Shown here one piece after another: positions 13,951 to 19,909 of a stretch of 23,180 nt of DNA (its first letter is position 1; each line of letters begins with the position of its first letter). Location of the stretch: IMG/VR virus record IMGVR_UViG_3300028844_003346, positions 1,947-25,126 of that record; one strand, written 5' to 3'. The translations under genes were made by a program, and so were the position numbers. The stretch is from a virus. Under the pieces are notes generated by a model. That model did no database searches, was not told the origin of the DNA, and saw only the letters and a program-made list of their open reading frames with translations.

Positions 13951-14724
13951 ATGACTGACTACTACTCGCATCCAGCGTTGAGTCATTCTCGGTTGAAGGT
14001 GATCGAGAAGTCTCCCTCTCATTTCAAGTACAACCTCGACGCCCCAAGCATGGCTTCGGACGCCCTAAAACTAGGGAGTCTGGTCCACGCGATGGTGTTG
14101 GAGCCGCACACCGTGGAGGGTGCGTTCGTCCGGTGTGAGAAGATCGACCGCCGCACAAAGGCTGGCAAGGAGCGATGGGCAGAACTCCAAGAGTCTGATC
14201 AGACAGTGATCCCCGCTGATATGTGGGACACCGCTGAGTCGATGTCGGGTGCCGTGATGACCTGCCCGGCAGCGAGGGACATGGTGGACGAGGCGATCGC
14301 CATGAACAGCGTGGAAGTCGAGTTCTTCTGGGATGACAATAAATACGGTTGCCAGCGAAAGGCAAAGATTGATGGGTTGATCGAGAGGTCGATCATCGAC
14401 CTGAAGACTACGACTGATGCGACCCGTGGTTTTTCCAAGTCGGTCATGAAGTATTTTTACCACACTCAGGGGGCCTACTACCGTGACGCCATCAGGTCTC
14501 ACGGCGGGAAGCAGGAGGACTTCAGGATCATTGCGGTTGAGAAGACACCCCCCTACGCGGTGGCGATCGTCAGGTTTGATTACGCGGTGCTTGATTGGGC
14601 CAAGGAGAAAGTTGATCAGTGGCTTGAAACCTACCGCTCGTGCTTGTCTGCAAACTCTTGGCCCGGTTTCACGGGCATGACTAATTTTGAAATCCCTTCA
14701 TGGGCAAAGGAAAGTGATGACTGA
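13951..14724 (+). CDS. RecE-like PD-(D/E)xK exonuclease
   Basis: 257 aa, first gene after terminator and promoter. The N-terminus (SHPALSHSRLKVIEKSPSHF) is the typical opening of RecE/exodeoxyribonuclease VIII-like phage nucleases. LGSLVHAMVLEP (about 41-52) supplies the conserved His46. The catalytic core is KAKIDG (D141) and IIDLKTT (D150, K152), followed by HTQGAYYRDA (Q173, Y176-177). These enzymes resect double-stranded DNA ends 5' to 3' and expose 3' single strands for a partner annealing protein, encoded next. Length is close to phage members that lack the long E. coli RecE N-terminal part. ATG is chosen because the frame has no upstream context and the promoter falls just before it. 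Confidence 0.85.
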   Translation: MTDYYSHPALSHSRLKVIEKSPSHFKYNLDAPSMASDALKLGSLVHAMVLEPHTVEGAFVRCEKIDRRTKAGKERWAELQESDQTVIPADMWDTAESMSGAVMTCPAARDMVDEAIAMNSVEVEFFWDDNKYGCQRKAKIDGLIERSIIDLKTTTDATRGFSKSVMKYFYHTQGAYYRDAIRSHGGKQEDFRIIAVEKTPPYAVAIVRFDYAVLDWAKEKVDQWLETYRSCLSANSWPGFTGMTNFEIPSWAKESDD

Positions 14725-15409
14725 ATCAAAGAAAGAACTATGGTCAGCAATCCGGAAGGCACAACTGGGGCTCAACTCGGTTTCCAAGGATGCAACAAAC
14801 GACTGGGGAAAGTACGGGTACACCAGTGCGGAGCAGATGATTTCGTCTTGCCGCAAGACCATGCTTGAGAACAATCTTGTATTCTCAAGGACGCATTGGG
14901 ATCTGCAAGATGGCAAGGTGTACTCTCATTTCACAATCTTTCACACTGAGAGTGGTGAATACCTTGAGTTTGGCAATCAGATGCTGGTGGTTGGTGGCAA
15001 GAACCCGGACAAGTCTGTTCTTGCAGCCCTGACCACTGCGATGAATTACGCCTTGCGAGACATCCTTTTGATTCCCCGGGTCGAGGCTGGGCAGCCTGAA
15101 ATCGACAACCGCTCTCATGATGCGATTCTTGATGCACCCCCCAAGCCCCCCAAGCCTCCCAAGCCTTCCAAGTGGGAAAAGTCTCCCGCGTGGATGTCGA
15201 TGGCTTTCGGTGCCGTGCTTGGCCAGAAGGACGATCCCGACGATTTCGTCAAGAGGCTTCTGGGTGCGGCGGAATCGAAGTACGAATCAAAGTTCAAGTC
15301 AGTAGAAGATCTTCCCGAAGAATACTTGAGTCGAGTATTCGAGCATCACGGATGGGAAGTTTCCGTCAAGGACCAAGAGGTCAGAAAGGCCAGTGAAGAC
15401 AATGGGTGA
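14717..15409 (+). CDS. ERF-like single-strand annealing protein with C-terminal extension
   Basis: 230 aa from ATG 14717, 8-base overlap with the nuclease and GGAAAG just ahead; an upstream TTG at 14687 is possible but has no ribosome site. The core (about 1-125) has the order of ERF-family annealing proteins: helical start, a YGYTSAEQM segment, a strand pair with HFTIFHTESGEYLEFG, then LAALTTAMNYALRDILLIPR, corresponding to the family's TxxRRYAL element (here degenerate). After a PPK-repeat hinge (141-152) comes a ~78-residue acidic domain of unknown role (WMSMAFGAVLGQKDDPDDF...). It should coat ssDNA and promote annealing with the RecE-like partner. The assignment depends on fold pattern plus context. 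Confidence 0.7.
   Translation: MTESKKELWSAIRKAQLGLNSVSKDATNDWGKYGYTSAEQMISSCRKTMLENNLVFSRTHWDLQDGKVYSHFTIFHTESGEYLEFGNQMLVVGGKNPDKSVLAALTTAMNYALRDILLIPRVEAGQPEIDNRSHDAILDAPPKPPKPPKPSKWEKSPAWMSMAFGAVLGQKDDPDDFVKRLLGAAESKYESKFKSVEDLPEEYLSRVFEHHGWEVSVKDQEVRKASEDNG
15137..15172 (+). repeat. 9-bp tandem repeat encoding Pro-Pro-Lys
   Basis: Four units of about CCCCCCAAG, with third-position drift, encode PPK-PPK-PPK-PSK. It forms a proline hinge between the annealing core and the C-terminal domain, and is a likely slippage site. Unit number could vary between strains. Confidence 0.7.
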
Positions 15410-15542
15410 GTACCAGAAAAAGGATGACACGGCGTTCTTGTTTCGTAACCAGAACAAGAGCAAGGAGGTCCAGCCTGATTACACGGGTTGGATCAAGATC
15501 GGCGGCAAGGAGAGGCGGCTCGCTGCTTACATCCCCTTCTGA
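15402..15542 (+). CDS. 46-aa phage protein, PDYTGWIKIGGKE type
   Basis: ATG 15402 overlaps the previous gene by 8 bases and the frame runs 46 codons to TGA 15540-15542. The peptide reads MGEYQKKDDTAFLFRNQN, then KSKEVQPDYTGWIKI, then GGKERRLAAYIPF. It matches the small early-phage protein type with FxN..K....PDYxG.xxIxGxEyxxxaw, found beside recombination and replication genes. Its exact function is not known to me. An overlapping frame for the next gene begins near its end, so it is easily missed. Confidence 0.6.
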   Translation: MGEYQKKDDTAFLFRNQNKSKEVQPDYTGWIKIGGKERRLAAYIPF

Positions 15543-15759
15543 TCGCCTTCTCACCGTAGCCGAGTTTGCCGGTGCCCTCGGGGTCTCTTCCTACACGGTC
15601 CGAAAGTGGATCAGGCAGAAGGAGGTCTCTGCGTTGAACATGAACCTCGGGGGCAAACTCCCCGTTTACAGGATCAAGGAGAATGAGATTGACAGAATCA
15701 GAGGAAGGATTGAGGTCAACCAATCTGACCCTAAAACAGGCCGGGAGGCTGGCCAATAA
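15523..15759 (+). CDS. Small HTH (excisionase/MerR-like) DNA-binding protein
   Basis: The conserved part is LLTVAEFAGALGVSSYTVRKWI (residues 9-30, in blocks) followed by a wing, GGKLPVYRIKENEIDRI: the winged helix-turn-helix of phage excisionases and MerR-type DNA-binding proteins (Helix-turn-helix_17 style). The start is uncertain. In-frame GTG 15406 and ATG 15424 have no usable Shine-Dalgarno and would add about 33-39 Arg/Ser-rich residues shadowing the 46-aa gene. CTG at 15523 has AAGGAG (15507-15512) 10 bases ahead and gives 78 aa beginning just before the domain. It probably regulates this operon or assists recombination. No integrase is visible, so an excisionase role proper is unlikely. 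Confidence 0.65.
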   Translation: MLTSPSDRLLTVAEFAGALGVSSYTVRKWIRQKEVSALNMNLGGKLPVYRIKENEIDRIRGRIEVNQSDPKTGREAGQ

Positions 15760-16072
15760 GTTCCTAGATGGCCACCCCTCCACTTGGGATCAGACCAATC
15801 TGGGAACGCACCTCAAGGTGGTCTGGTGCGGTCTGATCTGGGAGAACGTGGATGCTGTCCAAAAGCAGTACGCGGCGATCGCCGAAGAAGGCAAGATGCA
15901 GCACCACTCAACGATCTTTGAGTGGGTCAAGAGGTGGTTTGAGTTACCGTGGGGTACTCGGCACGCTTACCTCATTCTTTTCGAGGAGGTCAAAAAGAGG
16001 CCCCGACGCCTTGATGAGGCTTGGTACGGTTTGCGGTGGATTGTGGAGGAGTACAAGAATGCCGATAAGTGA
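15689..16072 (+). CDS. Hypothetical protein, 127 aa
   Basis: TTG 15689 is preferred because AAGGAG (15676-15681) lies 7 bases ahead; ATG 15683 is just 1 base from that site. It overlaps the HTH gene by 71 bases. The protein is helical and Trp-rich (VVWCGLIWENVDAVQKQY about 45-62; EWVKRWFELPWGTRHAYLILFEEVKK about 78-103, in blocks; WYGLRWIVEEY near the end). There is no known domain and no membrane segment, despite the hydrophobic character. Location in the recombination module suggests a replication accessory protein. The overlap with the HTH frame is longer than usual in this window. Confidence 0.6.
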   Translation: MTESEEGLRSTNLTLKQAGRLANKFLDGHPSTWDQTNLGTHLKVVWCGLIWENVDAVQKQYAAIAEEGKMQHHSTIFEWVKRWFELPWGTRHAYLILFEEVKKRPRRLDEAWYGLRWIVEEYKNADK

Positions 16073-16430
16073 ACTGGAATTAAAGGTCAAAGCCCTGTGT
16101 GCTGACTACGGGGGCCCGGAGGTCATGAGGGCCTTGGCGTCCGCTCTGGAGGCCCCTCCGGAGGAACTGAAGGGGGACAGGGTTCACTGGGATGAGGCGT
16201 TCGGTTGGCTGAATGTGACCGATGCGGTGATTTCCTGCTGGGTGCTGGCCTACCCCGGGGTCAACGTGAAGTTTGAGTTGGCCCGCGCCCATGATTGGCT
16301 GATTTCCAACCCCTCCCGGAGGAAAAAGAACTACAAGAAGTTCATTGAATCTTGGTTTTCGAGGGCCCAGAAGGCGGCTAGGGCCCACAACGATGGCTGG
16401 AAAAGGGCTAGTGGAGGTGGATTCTCATGA
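16059..16430 (+). CDS. Replication-module protein with C-terminal NPSRRKKNYKKF motif
   Basis: 123 aa from ATG 16059, with a near-perfect GGAGGAG (16045-16051) 7 bases ahead; the frame is open far upstream but that part is shadow. The N-terminal half is helical and acidic (ELELKVKALCADYGG). The C-terminus has AHDWLISNPSRRKKNYKKF and IESWFSRAQKAARA (about 82-115). I know NPxxRKKNYxxFxxxWLxRAQ as the C-terminal tail of various phage replication/HTH proteins, where it is thought to contact DNA or the replisome. That makes a replication role likely, but the N-terminal domain is not recognised. Confidence 0.6.
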   Translation: MPISELELKVKALCADYGGPEVMRALASALEAPPEELKGDRVHWDEAFGWLNVTDAVISCWVLAYPGVNVKFELARAHDWLISNPSRRKKNYKKFIESWFSRAQKAARAHNDGWKRASGGGFS

Positions 16431-16966
16431 AGGATTTCGAGGAGATTTGGGGTATGATGGGGTCGTTATGGCCCCATGCTGACCTTGGAGAAGGGCCCGG
16501 GCTGAAGGGGCTGTATCGCAAGAAACTCAGGGGCCTGAAGCGTCTGGATATTCTTGAGAGTGCCCTTGAAGATGTCCGGGCCAGTTATTCCAGCAAGACT
16601 CCGGAGTTGAGATGGATCCGGGAGAGGTATTTCAAACTCCTGAGAGAGTACGAGGATAATCGGGCGAAGGAGGCTGCCAAGCCTACTGATCAGTCTGAGG
16701 TCGAGTACATGAGGGAGGTTGACGAGAGCCGGGAAAGGATCGCGTTCAACCTCAGCCTCCTGACTGATGATGAGTTGGCCGTATTGAGGGAAGAGATGCG
16801 TGGCAGAGCGTTCCTCTGCTCGATTGCAGGGGGGCTGCACGGGCCCCCTGACTCTTGGTCGCACTTTACGAGGGGCATGGCTTGGGCATTACATACGAGT
16901 TTATCGTCCGGTCAGAGCCCCGGCCCCAGCCCAGACCCCGGGCATCAAGGATTGCTGGACGTATAA
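16427..16966 (+). CDS. Hypothetical replication-module protein, 179 aa
   Basis: ATG 16427 overlaps the previous stop (ATGA) with GGAGGTGG upstream. The first ~80 residues (IWGMMGSLWPHADLG, LKRLDILESALEDV, PELRWIRERYFKLL) are a helical pattern reminiscent of phage replication accessory/loader proteins that pair with the type of protein encoded upstream. The middle is a charged helix; the last ~28 residues are Pro/Gly/Ser-rich and overlap the start of the RusA gene by 85 bases, so this tail is probably overprinted and dispensable. No catalytic motif is visible. Confidence 0.6.
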   Translation: MKDFEEIWGMMGSLWPHADLGEGPGLKGLYRKKLRGLKRLDILESALEDVRASYSSKTPELRWIRERYFKLLREYEDNRAKEAAKPTDQSEVEYMREVDESRERIAFNLSLLTDDELAVLREEMRGRAFLCSIAGGLHGPPDSWSHFTRGMAWALHTSLSSGQSPGPSPDPGHQGLLDV

Positions 16967-17331
16967 GGATTTACACGCCAGCGTCAGCCTCCCTCTACAA
17001 GGCTGCTGTTCAGGCTTCCGCCCGGGAAGCGATTCCATTTGAGGATGGGCCGATCGACTCCGCCGTCAGTTTTGAGGTGGAGTTTGTCATGCGCAGGCCC
17101 GCTAGGATTAGGAAGGGAGAAGTTTTCGTGCCCCACATATGCAGGCCCGATATAGATAATCTTCTCAAAAGCACTTTGGATGCAATCGTTGACGCGGGAA
17201 TACTCAAGGATGACTGCTTTGTTGCCAAAGTCACCATGTCGAAGAGATACGCAAATCCAGAAGAATCATCCCACACCCGTATTTCGTTGACAGTTGAAGA
17301 AACTCACGAAACAGATAAAATAGAGGAGTGA
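16882..17331 (+). CDS. rusA: RusA-like Holliday junction resolvase
   Basis: 149 aa from TTG 16882, set by GAGGGG (16870-16875) 6 bases ahead and by the fit of the N-terminus to the family: ITYEFIVRSEPRPQPRPR then IRIYTPASASLY. The catalytic part is RPDIDNLLKSTLDAIVDAGIL then KDDC (about 88-112): D90, D92, K96 and D111 correspond, with a constant shift of 20, to Asp70, Asp72, Lys76 and Asp91 of E. coli RusA. The enzyme is a dimeric Mg-dependent endonuclease that cuts four-way junctions made by recombination and by packaging intermediates. It completes the nuclease/annealing/resolvase set of this operon. Confidence 0.85.
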   Translation: MGITYEFIVRSEPRPQPRPRASRIAGRIRIYTPASASLYKAAVQASAREAIPFEDGPIDSAVSFEVEFVMRRPARIRKGEVFVPHICRPDIDNLLKSTLDAIVDAGILKDDCFVAKVTMSKRYANPEESSHTRISLTVEETHETDKIEE

Positions 17332-17334
17332 AAT

Positions 17335-17631
17335 TTGAGTCTCGATTACAGGCTTGAGGTCAGGAAAGATCAGCCCATCCTGCTTGGGATTTCGTACAAA
17401 AGCAGTGAGGGTCGGGAGGTAGATCTCACCGGGTCCGCAGCGTTTTTTTGTTACAGCAAGACTTCAAAGCCGTATCCGGGCGAGATTGATTCGGGAGTGA
17501 TTCGGTTCAACATCCCGACAGGCAAAAAGCGAGGCCCTCTTGCGGACAGGTATGAAATCAAACTGAAAAATCTCAGGACAGGAGAAACGGAAACCCTCAT
17601 GTCGGGGCCCTTAATTGTTGAAAATGAATGA
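17335..17631 (+). CDS. Short Ig-like beta-sandwich protein, relative of the fibre-linker protein
   Basis: 98 aa, TTG 17335 with GAGGAG (17323-17328) 6 bases ahead. The strand order matches the protein at 8255-8620: YRLEVRKDQPILLGISYK, G..VDLTG, a strand ending YSK, IRFNIP, RYEIKL and a final PLIVEN. It lacks the long Ser-rich loop of that protein. Such small domains serve as adaptors for fibres or tail appendages. It lies just before the membrane/lipoprotein pair and overlaps the next gene by 8 bases. Confidence 0.65.
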   Translation: MSLDYRLEVRKDQPILLGISYKSSEGREVDLTGSAAFFCYSKTSKPYPGEIDSGVIRFNIPTGKKRGPLADRYEIKLKNLRTGETETLMSGPLIVENE

Positions 17632-17890
17632 CTCGTCAAAATCAAACATGAACTCGGTTATCCAGTTGCTCCAACTGGTCGTTTTGATTTTTGGAGTTGC
17701 CGGGGTTTTTGCCCACATCGGTAGCAGGGATAACCAGTTGGCGACAAATACCAAGGAGATCGGCGAGATCCAAGATATCGCCAAAGACCTTCTTGAGTCT
17801 CAGATAACGTCTGTTTCAAACGACGCTCGAATTTTTGAAGCCCTTGAAGGGCTCAAGATCCGAGTCTTGAAAGTCGAGAGGACGCAATGA
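17624..17890 (+). CDS. Single-pass membrane protein with coiled coil, lysis-type candidate
   Basis: 88 aa from ATG 17624, overlapping the previous gene by 8 bases; upstream TTG 17615 or downstream ATG 17648 are alternatives, and the Shine-Dalgarno is weak. One membrane helix (about residues 12-32: VIQLLQLVVLIFGVAGVFAHI) follows a short polar N-terminus. The rest (about 36-88) is a charged heptad-like helix ending RTQ. With the lipoprotein encoded next (ATGA overlap) it resembles an inner-membrane spanin paired with an outer-membrane partner. A simple phage membrane protein or holin-type accessory is equally possible: no endolysin gene is seen nearby. Confidence 0.6.
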   Translation: MNDSSKSNMNSVIQLLQLVVLIFGVAGVFAHIGSRDNQLATNTKEIGEIQDIAKDLLESQITSVSNDARIFEALEGLKIRVLKVERTQ

Positions 17891-18387
17891 AAAACTGGAT
17901 CCAGAAAAACCCGTTGGCCCTCAGTGCCGCCGCTGCCGCCGTGTCTGTACTGATGTTCTGTTTGGCCGCCGCTGGCTGTCAGGTGGGAGATCTGATCAAA
18001 GTCAATGTCCCGAGCGAGGTCAAGGAAGCGGTGGGTGTTGAGGGAGATGTCACCCTTACGGAAGTTCCCATCGTCTGGGAAGACTGGAATCAGTTCGTAA
18101 AGAGGAACACGGATAGGTTTGAATCACAGACAAAGAAGTCTTACGAACTTCTTGGCTTTATCAATACCGCCACGGACATTGCGATTGCCTCGGCAGAAAG
18201 TGCTGCCCCCGCTTTCCCGGGAGGTGCCATTGTTTTTGGGCTGCTCGCTGGAACGGCGGGGCTGTTTATGAAGAAGCCCGGCGCAGACAAGGTTCTGGCA
18301 AAAGAAAAAGAAGACTCATACAACGCGGGCATCAAGCGGGCTGAAGATCTGGGGAAGATCTGGGAGGAACAAGATGGCACAGCCTGA
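17887..18387 (+). CDS. Putative lipoprotein with a second membrane segment
   Basis: 166 aa; ATG 17887 shares bases with the previous stop. A signal-peptide-like N-terminus (KNWIQKNPLALSAAAAAVSV) ends in LAAAGC at 26-31, a slightly non-consensus lipobox with Cys31 as the acylated residue. A second hydrophobic helix lies near 112-128 (GGAIVFGLLAGTAGLFM), followed by a Lys-rich tail. The mature part between is acidic and helical. The pairing with the upstream membrane protein suggests an outer-spanin-like or other envelope-associated function, but classical outer spanins have no second helix. The end overlaps the neck gene by 14 bases. Confidence 0.6.
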   Translation: MKNWIQKNPLALSAAAAAVSVLMFCLAAAGCQVGDLIKVNVPSEVKEAVGVEGDVTLTEVPIVWEDWNQFVKRNTDRFESQTKKSYELLGFINTATDIAIASAESAAPAFPGGAIVFGLLAGTAGLFMKKPGADKVLAKEKEDSYNAGIKRAEDLGKIWEEQDGTA

Positions 18388-19186
18388 TGGACTCGCCCTT
18401 ACTAGGGCCGATCTTCGTGATGAGATTGCCCGGTTCATGTCGTTTGGCACTTACACCCAAGCGACGACGCAGAGCCAAAGAGATATCAATGCGTTTATTC
18501 GGCGAGGTCTTAGGCAGTTCTACAACCCGCAGCCAATGGCGGGAGACAACCAGAGCCATACTTGGTCTTTCTTGCAGCCTTGGGCCGCATTGTCAACAGT
18601 CGCAAACACGCAGGCTTACAACTTCCCTGCCCAGTTTGGCGGCCTAGTTGGTGATATCACCTTTTCTGCCGAGACCGCAAAGAGTCCGATTGAGAATGTT
18701 GGCGAAGCAAACTTTCGACGTATTCAATCAGAAGATCCTGATAAGAAGGGGCGTCCCTCTGTTTGTTGCGTGATGCCGAAGGATGCTGCGGACACTGAGT
18801 ACCCAGACAACCCCACGGCGTTCACCCTTCATATGTGGCCCACGCCAGACGCGGTGTATGCGTTGGAGTACAAGTATGTTGCGATTCAGGGGGATGAAGA
18901 AGACTCTCCCGCCGCCACATTCTTGGGGGGTGTCCAGCATTCAGAGACCATCCTGACCAGTTGCCTGTCTATCGCCGAGGAGTACGCCGAGACGCCAAGC
19001 ACCAGATACCGGGAGTCATTCATGATTAGGCTTGCCGCCTCGATCATGCTGGACCGGCGAATGAATACCCCAGACAACTTCGGTCCCAATCTGGACCGCA
19101 GCGACATTCGGGGGCAGTATCGAAAGCACAGTACCGACTACACGGTGTCTTACTTTGACATTGATGGCAACCAAGTGGGGCCCTGA
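18374..19186 (+). CDS. Head-tail connector/neck protein candidate
   Basis: 270 aa, ATG 18374 with GGAGGA (18362-18367) 6 bases ahead. The N-terminal ADLRDEIARFMSFG..., then DINAFIRRGLRQFYNPQP, then WSFLQPWAALSTVANTQAYNFPAQFGGL (in blocks), is the general pattern I know from phage connector proteins (adaptor or tail-tubular-A-like) that cap the portal. The second half (HMWPTPDAVYALEYKY; LSIAEEYAETPSTRYRE) continues the helical fold. It should bind the portal after packaging and connect head to tail. Its place far from the portal gene, behind the recombination genes, is unusual. Confidence 0.7.
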   Translation: MAQPDGLALTRADLRDEIARFMSFGTYTQATTQSQRDINAFIRRGLRQFYNPQPMAGDNQSHTWSFLQPWAALSTVANTQAYNFPAQFGGLVGDITFSAETAKSPIENVGEANFRRIQSEDPDKKGRPSVCCVMPKDAADTEYPDNPTAFTLHMWPTPDAVYALEYKYVAIQGDEEDSPAATFLGGVQHSETILTSCLSIAEEYAETPSTRYRESFMIRLAASIMLDRRMNTPDNFGPNLDRSDIRGQYRKHSTDYTVSYFDIDGNQVGP

Positions 19187-19188
19187 TC

Positions 19189-19650
19189 ATGGCGTATGAA
19201 CAACTGGCAAAGCCGGGAACCGTCACTGGGAACGCGATTGTCGAGGGGGCAATCAGTTCTGATGGCACGGCGGCAAACAAGATCTTCCACATCAAGACGG
19301 TTGCGGTAAGCATCAAGTCTCAGGTGGAAGTGGTAGAAGTCACTGGCGACATCGACACCGAGCGGGTGTACGAGAACGGCAGGCTGGCTGCGACCCAGTT
19401 CCAAATCCAAGGCTACATGGTTGCAGACAGTGCAGTAAAACTCAGCAACCTTGCAAGCGACAGCAACAACGGCAACAGCAACGCAAATTGCAGCCTGACG
19501 TTCTACCCGCACAGCGGTCGCGCCGTTGGTGGAACGGTCGTGTTTGGTGCGGTTGAATTACAGTGGGCGAGAAACAGCCCTTACGTTGCAGTTAATGTCA
19601 CCGGCGTCTTTACTTCCGTTGACTTTACAAACCCAAGCGAGGAGTCTTGA
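19189..19650 (+). CDS. Beta-rich tail or neck protein, 153 aa
   Basis: ATG 19189 begins two bases after the previous stop. The protein is beta-rich with TGDIDTERVYENGRLAATQFQIQGYMV (about 52-78, in blocks), an Asn/Ser-rich loop and a final GTVVFGAVELQWARNSPYVAVNVTGVFTSV strand set. The size and strand pattern are compatible with a tail-tube, tail-completion or neck protein. No direct recognition. Order after the connector suggests it continues the tail/neck region. Confidence 0.6.
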   Translation: MAYEQLAKPGTVTGNAIVEGAISSDGTAANKIFHIKTVAVSIKSQVEVVEVTGDIDTERVYENGRLAATQFQIQGYMVADSAVKLSNLASDSNNGNSNANCSLTFYPHSGRAVGGTVVFGAVELQWARNSPYVAVNVTGVFTSVDFTNPSEES

Positions 19651-19651
19651 T

Positions 19652-19909
19652 TTGCCAAAGTTTCCTGAAGACACTGAGTTTGATCGTCTGCTTGCTGCTG
19701 GCGAATTGCCTGACATCCCAAGCGGGAGCGGCAAGCCTGATGTGAAGTCAAGCACGCAAGATTTGGATTCTTCGGTGGAGATTTCCAAAGGCCCCGACCC
19801 CGCCAGCCAGATGGAAAACACCGTCCGGCAAATTCAAACATCTGTGGATGGTCTTGTCCGGCAGTTTTCAGAAACTTCTGAAATGCTCAGGCGTGTTTTG
19901 GAGGGGTAA
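19652..19909 (+). CDS. Small hypothetical protein with C-terminal coiled coil
   Basis: 85 aa from TTG 19652, one base after the preceding stop, with GAGGAG (19639-19644) 7 bases ahead. The acidic N-terminal part is DTEFDRLLAAGELPDIPSG; the middle is Ser/Asp/Pro-rich and probably flexible; the end (ENTVRQIQTSVDGLVRQF, SETSEMLRRVL) forms a heptad helix. The pattern fits a small assembly or tail chaperone-like protein, but no family is recognised. The stop overlaps the next ATG (TAATGG). Confidence 0.6.
   Translation: MPKFPEDTEFDRLLAAGELPDIPSGSGKPDVKSSTQDLDSSVEISKGPDPASQMENTVRQIQTSVDGLVRQFSETSEMLRRVLEG

Noticed and set aside
19640-19660. Programmed frameshift joining the 153-aa and 85-aa proteins
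   Set aside because: No slippery sequence is present, and TTG 19652 has its own ribosome site; the following gene is not a tape measure.
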